DNA of 64,000 bases from Bizionia sp. (GCA_020631395.1 JAHDHI010000018.1:1-64000), one strand, 5' to 3'. Positions 9,253 to 17,550 are shown, counted from the first letter of the stretch. Notes: generated by a model from the letters alone, not told the origin. Translations and numbers: made by a program.

Positions 9253-10227
9253 CTATTTGAAAAATGAATCCACGAACTCATATTTGTTAAAGACTTGCAA
9301 ATCTTCTATGCCTTCTCCTACTCCTATGTATTTTACTGGAATTTGAAATTGATCGCTTATTCCTATAACAACTCCTCCTTTTGCAGTCCCATCGAGTTTT
9401 GTCACTGCCAACGAGGTTACTTCCGTTGCTGCTGTGAACTGTTTGGCTTGCTCGAAGGCATTCTGCCCAGTTGAGCCATCCAATACCAACAAAACGTCGT
9501 GTGGCGCATCACCTATGACTTTTTGCATCACGCGCTTTACCTTTGTCAACTCGTTCATCAAATTGATTTTGTTGTGCAAACGACCTGCCGTATCTATTAT
9601 TATGACATCTGCGTCTTGGGACACTCCAGACTCCAAGGCATCGAAAGCCACACTCGCTGGATCACTTCCCATTTCTTGACGTATCATCGGGACGTCCACC
9701 CTATCTGCCCAAACTTGCAATTGATCTATTGCCGCCGCTCTAAACGTATCTGCTGCTCCCAAAACCACTTTTAGGCCTTGTTTTTTGAATTGATGTGCCA
9801 ATTTTCCGATTGTAGTCGTCTTACCAACTCCATTGACGCCTACCACCATCAATACGTATGGCGTCTTTGTTCCATCGGCTTGTTTTGGCAATTGTGGCAC
9901 TACATAGTCGGTTTCTTCTCCCGAGTTGGTCTCGGATAGCAAACCTGCTATTTCTTCTCGAAGTATCTTGTTTAGTTCATCTGTTCCCAAATATTTGTCT
10001 TTGGCAACGCGTGCTTCTATTCTTTCTATGACCTTTAGTGTCGTATTCACCCCTACATCGCTGGAAACCAAAACTTCCTCGAGGTTGTCCAAGACATCGT
10101 CATCTACTTTGGATTTCCCTGCAACAGCCTTGCTTAATTTCCCTAAGAAGCTAGTACTTGTTTTTTCCAACCCCTTGTCCAAGGTTTCTTTTTTCTCTGA
10201 TGAAAATATCTTTTTAAAAAAGCTCAT
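9253..10227 (-). CDS. ftsY: Signal recognition particle receptor FtsY
   Basis: The start at 10227 gives 324 aa (MSFFKKIFSSEKKETL); an extra 17 codons upstream in the open frame look non-coding. The NG domain is complete: G1 loop GVNGVGKTTTIGKL, the DTFRAAA motif, DTAGR, and TKLDGTAKGG near the C-terminus. As the SRP receptor it docks ribosome-nascent chain complexes at the membrane and undergoes reciprocal GTP hydrolysis with Ffh. The acidic A domain is short, as is common in Bacteroidota. Its place after rpmB-rpmG-DUF4295 is the conserved arrangement in this phylum. Confidence 0.96.
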   Translation of the reverse strand: MSFFKKIFSSEKKETLDKGLEKTSTSFLGKLSKAVAGKSKVDDDVLDNLEEVLVSSDVGVNTTLKVIERIEARVAKDKYLGTDELNKILREEIAGLLSETNSGEETDYVVPQLPKQADGTKTPYVLMVVGVNGVGKTTTIGKLAHQFKKQGLKVVLGAADTFRAAAIDQLQVWADRVDVPMIRQEMGSDPASVAFDALESGVSQDADVIIIDTAGRLHNKINLMNELTKVKRVMQKVIGDAPHDVLLVLDGSTGQNAFEQAKQFTAATEVTSLAVTKLDGTAKGGVVIGISDQFQIPVKYIGVGEGIEDLQVFNKYEFVDSFFK

Positions 10228-10632
10228 TTGTCTTTTATCGTTTTTTTTGCCGATGTCCCATTCTCTAGAACAATACATCCAATTACTAAATGCGCGTTAT
10301 GAATCGAACAACTTGCTTGCTATTTTTTAATTGTCCATTGTCTTTCATTGCCTACAATCGTCAAAAAAAGTTTTCAATTAAAAAACGAGTTATCAAAGTC
10401 TATTCTTTCAAGGTAACGCCCAATTCAACAACAACAATAGTCAAGCCTAAATGGGAAAACTGAAAAATTGTCATATTGGGGTATAAAGAAAGAGAAAAAA
10501 TTTAAAATAAACTTTACCCTCATGTAAAAAGATTTACACTTCCCATTAAAAACGCAATTTAGGATTAGCATAAAAACAAAAAGCCGCTTTTTAAATAAAA
10601 GCAGCTTTGTAATATTTTATAGTAGTACTAAC
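10228..10632. other. 405-bp intergenic gap between ftsY and the DUF4295 gene
   Basis: AT-rich, with no open frame that looks coding. It holds a terminator-like hairpin at 10580-10608 next to the DUF4295 gene. The rest may carry the ftsY promoter, but no clear TAnnTTTG box was identified. The gap is long for genes that are often co-transcribed in this phylum. Confidence 0.5.
10580..10608 (-). terminator. Terminator after the rpmB-rpmG-DUF4295 operon
   Basis: Arms AAAGCCGCT (10580-10588) and AGCAGCTTT (10600-10608) with one mismatch and an 11-nt loop. A TTTTTGTTTTTAT tract follows on the minus strand. It suggests ftsY is transcribed separately or by read-through. Confidence 0.65.
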
Positions 10633-10785
10633 CTATTTCTTATTCAAGAAATCGTTTACTAAGTCTGGAGACATAATTGATTCAACAAACATGTAGGCTC
10701 CTGTCTTTGGAGATTTCACCATTTTTATCGCTTTAGATAAACGTTTTGATCCTGTTTGTAACGATGCTACTGATTTCTTTGCCAT
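10633..10785 (-). CDS. DUF4295 small basic protein
   Basis: A 50-aa protein, MAKKSVASLQTGSKRLSKAI..., ending VNDFLNKK. It matches the short, lysine-rich DUF4295 family found between rpmG and ftsY in Bacteroidota. It is likely ribosome-associated by position and composition, but this is inference. It is spaced about 40 nt after rpmG. There is no signal peptide or membrane segment. Confidence 0.85.
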   Translation of the reverse strand: MAKKSVASLQTGSKRLSKAIKMVKSPKTGAYMFVESIMSPDLVNDFLNKK

Positions 10786-10828
10786 AATTCTATATATTTG
10801 ATATTTTCAAAAAAGTGAAAATCTCTAA

Positions 10829-11011
10829 TTATTTAATTTCTTTGTGAACAGTCATTTTCTTTAAGATTGGATTAAATTTCTTTATTTCCATTCTGTCCGG
10901 AGTATTCTTTTTGTTTTTTGTCGTAATATAACGAGAAGTTCCTGGTTTACCAGTTGCTTTGTGCTCTGTACACTCCAATATTACTTGTATTCTATTTCCT
11001 TTCTTTGCCAT
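10829..11011 (-). CDS. rpmG: 50S ribosomal protein bL33
   Basis: 60 aa with the bL33 pattern: [12 protein letters not shown], then [23 protein letters not shown]. The zinc-binding CxxC pairs of some bL33 forms are absent, so this is the C-minus type. It is co-directional with rpmB (28 nt upstream) and DUF4295, forming a small ribosomal operon. Confidence 0.95.
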   Translation of the reverse strand: MAKKGNRIQVILECTEHKATGKPGTSRYITTKNKKNTPDRMEIKKFNPILKKMTVHKEIK

Positions 11012-11039
11012 TTCTTTATTTCTTTAAGCTTTTTGGCTA

Positions 11040-11276
11040 TTATTTTAAAAATCCTTTAGACTTAGCATCCTTAAGTGCTGCAGCGATTCCAATCTTGTTG
11101 ATTGTTTTAAGAGCAGATGTAGACACTTTTAAAGTTATCCATTTGTCTTCTTCAGCAATAAAGAAACGTTTTTTTATTAAGTTCACGTTGAATTTACGCT
11201 TCGTTCTATTCTTTGCGTGAGATACGTTGTTTCCAACCATTGCTACTTTCCCTGTAAGTTCACAAACTCTTGACAT
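11040..11276 (-). CDS. rpmB: 50S ribosomal protein bL28
   Basis: 78 aa of the usual bL28 length. The N-terminus MSRVCELTGKVAMVGNNVSHAKNRTKR is typical, followed by the basic central stretch and WITLKVST. It is the first gene of the rpmB-rpmG-DUF4295 operon, with a good promoter at 11313-11342. Confidence 0.96.
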   Translation of the reverse strand: MSRVCELTGKVAMVGNNVSHAKNRTKRKFNVNLIKKRFFIAEEDKWITLKVSTSALKTINKIGIAAALKDAKSKGFLK

Positions 11277-11312
11277 TAGTTCTACTTTAAAATGTTATTA
11301 AAAATCGAGGTG

Positions 11313-11342
11313 CAAATATATAAAATCTTTAAGTTATGACAA
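11313..11342 (-). promoter_or_regulatory. Promoter of the rpmB operon
   Basis: On the minus strand, TTG (11340-11342), a 19-nt spacer and TATATTTG (11320-11313) fit the Bacteroidota -33/-7 promoter. It lies 36 nt before the rpmB ATG. Confidence 0.7.
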
Positions 11343-11353
11343 TCAATTTTTTA

Positions 11354-12604
11354 TCAATTTTTAAAAATTTCTTTTTGAAGCGCTTCCAAAACCTTGTTTA
11401 CAGCCTTATTCACAACCTTAACCCTATGATTTCCAAGACTCAACTCATATGAGACAACTTCGTTTTTTGTTGCTATGGCTATAAAAACGGTTCCTACTTC
11501 TGCCTTCGAATCTCCTTTTTCTGGACCAGCATTTCCAGTGGTGGCTACTCCGAAGTCTGATTTATATAGCATTCTTACGTTTTTTGCCATTGCTTCCACG
11601 ACTTCTGCACTTACTACCGAATGCTTTTCTATCAACCTTTTCGATACTCCCAAAACATCTATTTTCGATTGTGTGGCATAGACCACCAATCCACCATTGA
11701 AAAATGCCGATGCTCCAGGCTTGGCCGTGAATGTTTCAGCCAATTTGCCTCCTGTGCAACTTTCGGCCGTTGCCAAGGTTTGCTTTCGTTTGGTCAATTC
11801 TGCTCCTATTATGGTTTCCAAGGATGCTTCTTCATCTTCATATCCCACAAAGACATCTTGTATCAATGGAAGTACGTTTTCTATTTGGCGTGCCACTTCT
11901 GCCCTTATTTCCTCTTCATCTAATCCTTTGGCAGACAATCTCAATCTTACTTTCCCCAAATTAGGTAGATATGCCAGTTTTATGAAATCCGGTAAATTGT
12001 CTTCCCAATCGCCAATCCTTTCAGCCAAGATGCTCTCTCCCATGCCATAGGTCAAAAGGGTCTTATGCAATATGAATGGTCTCTCGTATTTCTCCTTCAA
12101 ACGAGGAAGCACTTGGTCTTCCATGAGTTTTTTCATTTCGAAGGGCACTCCCGGCATGGACACAAATACTTTTTCATCTTTTTCCATCCATATGCCTGGC
12201 GCACTTCCTACCGTATTCATCAATGCTTTCGCCTTGCTGGGTATTAGTGCCTGATCTTTATTTACTTGTTGCAATGGCTTCTTTATGTAGGTTTCCCAAA
12301 GCCATTCTATGTTTTTCAAGACGGCTTCATCTCTAACCAATGTATCATTGAAATACTCTGCAATGGTATGTTTTGTTATATCGTCCTTGGTTGGGCCCAA
12401 TCCTCCTGTCACAAGAATGATGTCCGCATTCGCTTCGGCTTCGACCAAAGCTTTTAGAATATGCTCCCTTTCATCTTGTATTGACGTTATTTGATATACG
12501 GAAATACCAATGGCATTGAGCGCCTTTCCAATAAAGGCGGAATTCGTATCTACTATTTGACCGATGAGAATCTCATCTCCAATAGTAATTATTTCTGCTT
12601 GCAT
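11354..12604 (-). CDS. cinA: CinA family nicotinamide-nucleotide amidohydrolase
   Basis: 416 aa, the standard two-domain CinA. Residues ~1-170 form a MoaB/MogA-like (MoCF) domain with GDEIL and VTGGLGPTKDD. Residues ~255-416 form the CinA C-terminal amidase domain with TAESCTGG and GNAGPEKGD. The C-terminal domain deamidates nicotinamide mononucleotide in NAD salvage; the N-terminal domain is linked to ADP-ribose pyrophosphatase activity in some members. It follows the Hpt gene by 2 nt and is the last gene of an operon running from the exonuclease. Confidence 0.94.
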   Translation of the reverse strand: MQAEIITIGDEILIGQIVDTNSAFIGKALNAIGISVYQITSIQDEREHILKALVEAEANADIILVTGGLGPTKDDITKHTIAEYFNDTLVRDEAVLKNIEWLWETYIKKPLQQVNKDQALIPSKAKALMNTVGSAPGIWMEKDEKVFVSMPGVPFEMKKLMEDQVLPRLKEKYERPFILHKTLLTYGMGESILAERIGDWEDNLPDFIKLAYLPNLGKVRLRLSAKGLDEEEIRAEVARQIENVLPLIQDVFVGYEDEEASLETIIGAELTKRKQTLATAESCTGGKLAETFTAKPGASAFFNGGLVVYATQSKIDVLGVSKRLIEKHSVVSAEVVEAMAKNVRMLYKSDFGVATTGNAGPEKGDSKAEVGTVFIAIATKNEVVSYELSLGNHRVKVVNKAVNKVLEALQKEIFKN

Positions 12605-12606
12605 TG

Positions 12607-12948
12607 TTATAGATTGAAATCAGACTTTATTTCTTTCGAAGCTTGTTCTATTGCAGTGAGTACCTTTTCCAATTGAATTGACACGTCCTCTCCCTTCTTT
12701 TCGAACTTTCCCCAATCTTGAACTTCGATCAACAAATCCAAAACCCCCAATTCGAACACGTCGACTGTTGGTTTCATCTTATGGGCTGTCTGGTAGGTTT
12801 GCAGGTAGTTGGTATCCTCTACCGCTTGTTTCAATGTTATGGCATCTGCCGGCACTTCTTCCAAAAAGGTTTCTGCCAAAGCCAAGATAAAGTCCTTGTC
12901 GTTGTCAGCCAATTCTTTTAATCTGTGTAGTTTATAGTGTTGTTCCAT
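12607..12948 (-). CDS. Hpt-domain phosphotransfer protein
   Basis: A stand-alone histidine phosphotransfer domain of 113 aa. The phospho-acceptor is likely His56 in the helix TYQTAHKMKP. The length and all-helical pattern fit a four-helix-bundle Hpt. Such proteins relay phosphate between hybrid kinases and response regulators, but no two-component kinase or regulator lies in this window, so its partner is unknown. Its ATG shares one base with the FAH-gene stop (TAATG), showing translational coupling. Confidence 0.82.
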   Translation of the reverse strand: MEQHYKLHRLKELADNDKDFILALAETFLEEVPADAITLKQAVEDTNYLQTYQTAHKMKPTVDVFELGVLDLLIEVQDWGKFEKKGEDVSIQLEKVLTAIEQASKEIKSDFNL

Positions 12949-13559
12949 TATTTTACCGTAATCGAAAACAATGCTTTGTCTTCGATGAATCCTTTTAATT
13001 TATCGTTAGCAACTACCTTGCCAACTCCGGCAGGTGTCCCCGTAAATATAACATCTCCAATCTTTAAAGTAAAATATTTTGACACATATTCTATTATTTC
13101 ATCTATTTTCCAGAGCATGTGACTTGTATTTCCTTGTTGTACGATCACATCGTTTTTATGTATGGAAAAATCAATGTTGTCTACATCTTCAAAGTTGTCT
13201 TTTGCCAACCACTCTCCAATTACGGCAGATCCATCAAAGGCTTTTGCCTTTTCCCAAGGCAACCCCTTTTCCTTTAGTTCCCTTTGCAAATCTCTTGCAG
13301 TAAAGTCTATTCCCAGTCCTATTTCATTGTAGTACTTATCTGCAAATTTGCGATCTATGTACTTTCCCACTCTATTGATTTTTACCAATAGTTCTACCTC
13401 ATGATGGACATCGTTAGAGAATTCCGGTATGAAAAAAGGTTGTTTTTTCAACAAGATGGCTGTGTCTGGCTTTAAAAATATAACTGGATCCGTTGGTTTT
13501 TCATTTTCCAACTCTTCTATGTGCTCCGTGTAATTTCTTCCTATGCAAATTAACTTCAT
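12948..13559 (-). CDS. Fumarylacetoacetate hydrolase family protein
   Basis: 203 aa. The FAH fold is recognised from KLICIGRNY, the metal-binding EVELLVKINRVGK (acidic ligand), GIDFTARDLQ and the C-terminal VIFTGTPAGVG. Members act as acylpyruvate hydrolases, oxaloacetate decarboxylases or isomerases using a divalent metal. This short form resembles acylpyruvase/oxaloacetate tautomerase types; the precise substrate is uncertain. It overlaps the downstream Hpt start by one base. Confidence 0.88.
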   Translation of the reverse strand: MKLICIGRNYTEHIEELENEKPTDPVIFLKPDTAILLKKQPFFIPEFSNDVHHEVELLVKINRVGKYIDRKFADKYYNEIGLGIDFTARDLQRELKEKGLPWEKAKAFDGSAVIGEWLAKDNFEDVDNIDFSIHKNDVIVQQGNTSHMLWKIDEIIEYVSKYFTLKIGDVIFTGTPAGVGKVVANDKLKGFIEDKALFSITVK

Positions 13560-13584
13560 ACTTAGCCTATTGCTTTTGAATTGA

Positions 13585-13938
13585 TTAGTATTGGGATGTA
13601 AATGGTCTGTGACTGTCTGGGGTGTTCAAATCTATTCTTTTGTTCATGCAATTCTTTCTCAATGTCCGTATTTTCGATTTTCCTTTTGGCAACTCACCGA
13701 GATCCTTGATCATTGCATCCAGATGTTCCGGCTTCAAATAATAGTTCCAAAGTACATTGTTCCCATACGCATCGATGCCAACCACATCCTTGTTTTGCAT
13801 TGCCTTTTCAAACTTTTTCCAGTCGGAATCATATACCATCTTGTCTTTCTTTTTACTCTTGTAGACATAATAGTAATAACCGAATGCAAAAAGAATGGCA
13901 AACAGGAAAGTGCAAAGGATTATGTTTATGTTGCTCAT
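13585..13938 (-). CDS. Single-pass membrane protein, unknown
   Basis: 117 aa. One N-terminal transmembrane helix (residues ~4-26) is followed by KSKKKDK and a soluble C-terminal domain with the WKKFEKAMQNKD segment and a Trp/Tyr-rich middle. The family is not recognised. It lies 10 nt downstream of the exonuclease gene and 25 nt upstream of the FAH gene on the same strand, so it is part of that operon. Confidence 0.65.
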   Translation of the reverse strand: MSNINIILCTFLFAILFAFGYYYYVYKSKKKDKMVYDSDWKKFEKAMQNKDVVGIDAYGNNVLWNYYLKPEHLDAMIKDLGELPKGKSKIRTLRKNCMNKRIDLNTPDSHRPFTSQY

Positions 13939-13948
13939 TGTGGCATCA

Positions 13949-14722
13949 TTATATCTTGTTATTGAAGGCTCTTAGCTTTATGGCCGTCAAAACCTTTTTG
14001 GTGTACAAAGGGAAATCGGCATTTAATAGCCACCCAAAATAACCTGGTTCCTTTTCCAAAACGTCCACGACACGTTTCCCCTTATGTTTTCCAAAAGAGA
14101 AGCATTCTTCCTCTTCCTTGTTGTAATTTATGAAGCCTGCAAAATCTGCAAACTTTTTATGTGAGCTGAATTCTGCCAAAAACTTCGTGTTGTTTTCCAC
14201 CTCGTCATAACGTTCTATTTGTGCCTTCAACACCTCATAGGTAGCATTTGTGTCTGCTTCTGCCGAGTGTGCATTTTCCAAATCCTTGTCACAATAGAAC
14301 TTGTATGCTGCTCCCAACGTTCTTTTCTCCATTTTATGAAAAATGGTTTGTACATCTATGGCGACTCTATTTTTCATGTCAAAATCCATATCTGCACGCA
14401 ACATTTCCTCTGCCAGCAACGGTATGTCGAAACGATTGGAATTAAATCCTGCCAAATCCGAATCCTTTATCAATGCATTGATCTCCCTTGCCAATTCTTT
14501 AAACGTCGGCTCGTTGGCCACCTTCTCGTCTGTTACGCCATGAATTAATGATACTTCTGGAGGTATTGGCATTTCTGGATTTACCAACCATGTCTTACTT
14601 TCTTTGTTCCCATTGGGATACACCTTTAAAATGGATATTTCTACGACTCTGTCTTTGGAGATATTGACACCCGTGGTTTCTAAATCGAAGAAGCAAACTG
14701 GTTTTTTTAGGTTTAATTCCAT
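13949..14722 (-). CDS. DnaQ-like 3'-5' exonuclease
   Basis: 257 aa. Exo I is FFDLETTG (Asp and Glu metal ligands), Exo II is near residue 95 (LAGFNSNRFDIPLL), and Exo IIIepsilon is around HSAEADTNATYEV. This is the DEDDh family. After the nuclease domain, a C-terminal part with FSFGKHKGKRV and PGYFGWLL matches the extension seen in PolC/DnaQ-like exonucleases of Bacteroidota. Likely role: proofreading or repair nuclease acting on single-stranded 3' ends. It is the first gene of the operon ending in cinA, with a -7 box at 14752-14759. Confidence 0.9.
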   Translation of the reverse strand: MELNLKKPVCFFDLETTGVNISKDRVVEISILKVYPNGNKESKTWLVNPEMPIPPEVSLIHGVTDEKVANEPTFKELAREINALIKDSDLAGFNSNRFDIPLLAEEMLRADMDFDMKNRVAIDVQTIFHKMEKRTLGAAYKFYCDKDLENAHSAEADTNATYEVLKAQIERYDEVENNTKFLAEFSSHKKFADFAGFINYNKEEEECFSFGKHKGKRVVDVLEKEPGYFGWLLNADFPLYTKKVLTAIKLRAFNNKI

Positions 14723-14751
14723 ATAAATTGTTGATTGTGGTATGAGTTATG

Positions 14752-14759
14752 CAAATATA
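14752..14759 (-). promoter_or_regulatory. -7 box for the exonuclease-cinA operon
   Basis: Coding-strand TATATTTG fits TAnnTTTG and lies about 30 nt before the exonuclease ATG. No clear -33 TTG at the expected spacing. Confidence 0.5.
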
Positions 14760-14831
14760 ATTTTATTATGTTATTTTTACTTTTAAATGGTACATTTAAA
14801 AAAATCACAATGATCATATAAACTTTTTCAA

Positions 14832-15470
14832 ATGAAATCGGCATCCTTATTAATACTTGCATTGTTGCTAACCACAAGCGTCTTTTCCCAAAACGAACAT
14901 GAATATGTAAAATTGAAAGAAGAAAAAAAAGGAAAGCGTCTAAGCTTGTATGCAGAGAACACCGATACCATTTCCTATGACATCTTCTTGAAAGTGGAAA
15001 CCAAGGATTATAGACGTAGCAGCAATCGCCCCATTCTTAGGACTGTAGCTCCGAAATCCAAGATAAAATTAATGACGTTGATTCAATTGGCCAATACGCA
15101 AGGTAAATACAATTCCGTATTCATTGTCAACGAAGTGGCCTATGCATTGGAAATAGACAAGGATTTCGAAGCTTTGAACGTTAAACTGGACAAAGCCATA
15201 AAAGACAAGAAGGTGACATTGTACACCAAAGACGATTGTTTGATTTGCCCAGATGCAAAACAGATCTTGACCAACAACAAAATTGCCTATACTGAATATA
15301 ACATCGACAAGGATAGCATCAATTATTTGAAAATCGTCAAGGAATTTCAAAAAAACAAAAGCAATGGGAACAAAAATAGAATCCCCTTGTTAAAGATTGA
15401 AAACAAGATCTACAACAACATTGAAACGGTTGACGACTTCATCGTTGCCCTACAAGAGGCCTTCAAATAA
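14832..15470 (+). CDS. Secreted protein with C-terminal glutaredoxin-like domain
   Basis: 212 aa. A signal peptide (MKSASLLILALLLTTSVFSQ) is followed by a ~95-residue beta-rich domain of unknown type. Residues ~130-212 form a glutaredoxin-fold domain: VTLYTKDDCLICPDA holds a CxxC pair (CLIC), and RIPLLKI supplies the expected proline loop. Because of the signal peptide it would act in the periplasm, where glutaredoxin domains are uncommon since glutathione is scarce. It could instead reduce or isomerise disulfides like a thioredoxin-family protein. It is transcribed divergently from the exonuclease gene. No partner gene is adjacent. Confidence 0.75.
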   Translation: MKSASLLILALLLTTSVFSQNEHEYVKLKEEKKGKRLSLYAENTDTISYDIFLKVETKDYRRSSNRPILRTVAPKSKIKLMTLIQLANTQGKYNSVFIVNEVAYALEIDKDFEALNVKLDKAIKDKKVTLYTKDDCLICPDAKQILTNNKIAYTEYNIDKDSINYLKIVKEFQKNKSNGNKNRIPLLKIENKIYNNIETVDDFIVALQEAFK

Positions 15471-15690
15471 TTCAAACTCAACATAGTCCATACTCATAGA
15501 AAATACAATATGATCTCATTGGGGAAATATTCTGAATCAATGAAAGCTGTAGAAACAGATAAGGTAAGGGCTTAAACAAACACTCTGTGCCCAAAGCATT
15601 TGAAGCACAATTCATGTCACAGGTGATAAAACACAGTCTTGAAGTTGCTCTTAAACATGTTCAAAACCCCTATTTGTGCTTGACAAAGCA

Positions 15691-15717
15691 AAATAAATAC
15701 CCGAACTTCGTTAAATC
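15691..15717. repeat. Copy 1 of a CGAACTTCGTT short repeat
   Basis: The core AAATAnnCGAACTTCGTT is also present at 16721-16740 and (less exact) at 32815-32834. The core CGAACTTCG is itself a small palindrome. All three copies are intergenic. Confidence 0.4.
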
Positions 15718-15745
15718 GTTTAAAAACCTCATTAACCCAAAATTC

Positions 15746-16636
15746 ATGAACACAAGATCCTTACTATTCCTTTTCGTCTTAGTTTTCATCTACGCATGTG
15801 GAACTGGTGAAAAAAAACAAACTGAAGAACAAGTGGAAGCTAGCACGACAGTTTCTTCCGAATTGAGCCTTGAAGATAAAATAACAGAGATAAGAACTCA
15901 CTTCAAAGACATCGAATCCAATCTCGCCTCCTATGAAAAAAGAAGTGCTTTTGTAGATGAAGGCCAATGGTCTCCAAAGGAAATAGCAGGTTTTTATCAT
16001 GGAAAATTCCCTGTAAAAGTCTCTACTACCGATTTATTTGGACATGGTTCCACAAACACCTCTTATTACCTTAAAGGCGAAAAACTCTTTTTCGTCTTCG
16101 AGACCAGCACACTGGAAGCTTCGGTCAACGGTCCATTTACCAATACGGAGACAAGGACGTACATAAGAGATGGAAAACTGATAAAAGCCTTAAAAAAAGA
16201 GAAAACCTTCAAAGACATCGAAGACAATGACATGTCCGCCATAAAAAACGTCGACATCACCAAGACATTGGACAACCCTCAAAAAATAGTTGACGCTTAC
16301 ACTACTCTATACAAAAAAAGCATTGACCAGTTGAAAGAGACCTATGGCCGCTTCAAGGATGGGCGTTGGATTAGCGAGGAAGATCCAAATTCAATAATTG
16401 AAATAGAAGGCAACAAATGGATAATGTCATACAAAGGGCAGGAAACGACGTCAAACAGCATCTATGATTTCACCGTTGGAAAAAAAACTCACTCGGATAG
16501 GGATCTTTTGACTTTGACGAACGAATCGGACACATTGGAATACTCCATCTTAGGATATGATGGAAAAACATTGAGTCTATCATACTTGCCCAGAGGCAAT
16601 ACACTTGTCTATAAAAAAGAAGACGGACAGCCTTGA
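15746..16636 (+). CDS. Lipoprotein of unknown function
   Basis: Starting at 15746 gives 296 aa with a lipoprotein signal MNTRSLLFLFVLVFIYACG. The 53 codons before it in the open frame look non-coding. The mature part opens with a Lys/Glu-rich linker, then a helical segment and a beta-rich region with repeated charged stretches. The family is not recognised. It may sit at the outer membrane inner leaflet or on the surface. Nearest neighbours (the glutaredoxin protein and the GNAT cassette) give no functional hint. Confidence 0.65.
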   Translation: MNTRSLLFLFVLVFIYACGTGEKKQTEEQVEASTTVSSELSLEDKITEIRTHFKDIESNLASYEKRSAFVDEGQWSPKEIAGFYHGKFPVKVSTTDLFGHGSTNTSYYLKGEKLFFVFETSTLEASVNGPFTNTETRTYIRDGKLIKALKKEKTFKDIEDNDMSAIKNVDITKTLDNPQKIVDAYTTLYKKSIDQLKETYGRFKDGRWISEEDPNSIIEIEGNKWIMSYKGQETTSNSIYDFTVGKKTHSDRDLLTLTNESDTLEYSILGYDGKTLSLSYLPRGNTLVYKKEDGQP

Positions 16637-16720
16637 TGACTTTTCATAAAAGGAACTTTGACACTGTTGTTTTAAAGCTCATAAGGATTTCATTTAGCTG
16701 AACATTTGATTTTAAAGAAC

Positions 16721-16742
16721 AAATAGTCGAACTTCGTTTAAC
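16721..16742. repeat. Copy 2 of a CGAACTTCGTT short repeat
   Basis: Reads AAATAGTCGAACTTCGTTTA. It lies just upstream of the GNAT cassette boundary and shares the core with 15701-15712 and 32824-32834. Confidence 0.4.
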
Positions 16743-16829
16743 TGCTGGTATAAACATTAAAACGATTTCATATCATCTTTAACGTTGTGGTGCATATAAC
16801 CGAGACGTAGAAAAAAATCAACAAAATAA

Positions 16830-17360
16830 ATGGAATTAACCATAAGAAAAGAAAAATCAGAAGATTATAAAACAGTCTTTAACCTAATAGAAAAAGCATT
16901 CGAAAACGAACAAATGAGTGACCACAAGGAACAGTTTTTAGTAGAGAGATTGAGAAAATCAAATTCTTTTGTTCCCGAACTATCAATGATTGCAGAAATT
17001 GACAAAAAAATTGTTGGACATATTCTGTTGACAAAACTTAAGATTAAAAACAAATCGAACGAATTTGATTCATTGGCTTTGGCACCTGTCTCTGTCTTAC
17101 CTGAATTTCAAGGAAAAGGAATTGGCGGAAAATTGATAGTCGAATCCCATAAAAAAGCTAAAGAATTAGGACATAAATCAATCGTTCTACTTGGACACGA
17201 AAATTACTATCCAAGATTCGGTTATGAACAAGCGGATAAATATGGAATAGAATTGCCGTTTGAAGTTCCGAAAGAGAATTGTATGGTAATTCAATTGATT
17301 GAAAACGGACTGAATGGAGTAAATGGAATGGTTGAATACCCGAAAGAATTTAATGAATAA
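16830..17360 (+). CDS. GNAT family N-acetyltransferase
   Basis: 176 aa. The acetyl-CoA-binding motif A is clear in LPEFQGKGIGGKLI (residues ~92-105). Motif B falls in GHKSIVLLGHENYYPRFGY, a segment typical of the YhbS-like GNAT group. The substrate is unknown (small molecule or peptide amine). The gene is AT-richer than its neighbours and sits alone between an upstream GTTGTGG junction and a long downstream palindrome. GNAT genes are common passengers of mobile cassettes, which supports acquisition by transfer. Confidence 0.9.
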   Translation: MELTIRKEKSEDYKTVFNLIEKAFENEQMSDHKEQFLVERLRKSNSFVPELSMIAEIDKKIVGHILLTKLKIKNKSNEFDSLALAPVSVLPEFQGKGIGGKLIVESHKKAKELGHKSIVLLGHENYYPRFGYEQADKYGIELPFEVPKENCMVIQLIENGLNGVNGMVEYPKEFNE

Positions 17361-17382
17361 TAAATACGACACCACAACAAAG

Positions 17383-17499
17383 ACGTGTATAATTTATTGT
17401 TAGTTCTAGCCTACTTACGAAAATCCTCGCGGACTTTCTATTCGGTTTGTATTTGCTAACTTTAGTGCTTAAACCACGCAACAAACCATATAAACACGT
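17383..17499. repeat. Long imperfect palindrome (attC-like site)
   Basis: Ends ACGTGTATAAT (left) and ATATAAACACGT (right) pair with a few bulges. The inner arms AAAATCC and GGACTTT close on TCGC. The bulged, imperfect pairing with a short terminal core resembles folded single-strand attC sites rather than a terminator. Confidence 0.55.
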
Positions 17500-17524
17500 T
17501 AAACGAACCTTCTATAAAAACAAA

Positions 17525-17550
17525 AAAGCACAGTCTAAAAACTGTGCTTT
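17525..17550 (-). terminator. Terminator of the E2 gene
   Basis: Perfect arms AAAGCACAGT (17525-17534) and ACTGTGCTTT (17541-17550), loop CTAAAA. A TTTTTTG tract follows on the minus strand. Confidence 0.8.

Larger units (their letters stand above)
16777..17504. mobile_element. attC-like gene cassette carrying a GNAT gene
   Basis: Upstream boundary candidate CTTTAACGTTGTGGTGC (16777-16793). Its GTTGTGGTG recurs inverted as CACCACAAC (17370-17378) just after the gene. Then comes a ~117-bp imperfect palindrome (17383-17499) with ends ACGTGT/ACACGT and an inner hairpin AAAATCC-TCGC-GGACTTT (17420-17437). It ends at CACGTTAAAC, whose GTTAAAC fits the GTTRRRY core of integron attC sites. One gene plus one long palindromic site is the architecture of a mobile cassette. 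No integrase is in the window, and the 5' RYYYAAC core is not clean, so this is an inference. Confidence 0.5.

Noticed and set aside
17383-17499. Ordinary rho-independent terminator of the GNAT gene
   Set aside because: Far too long and bulged, with a core resembling attC. The true E2 terminator lies separately at 17525-17550.
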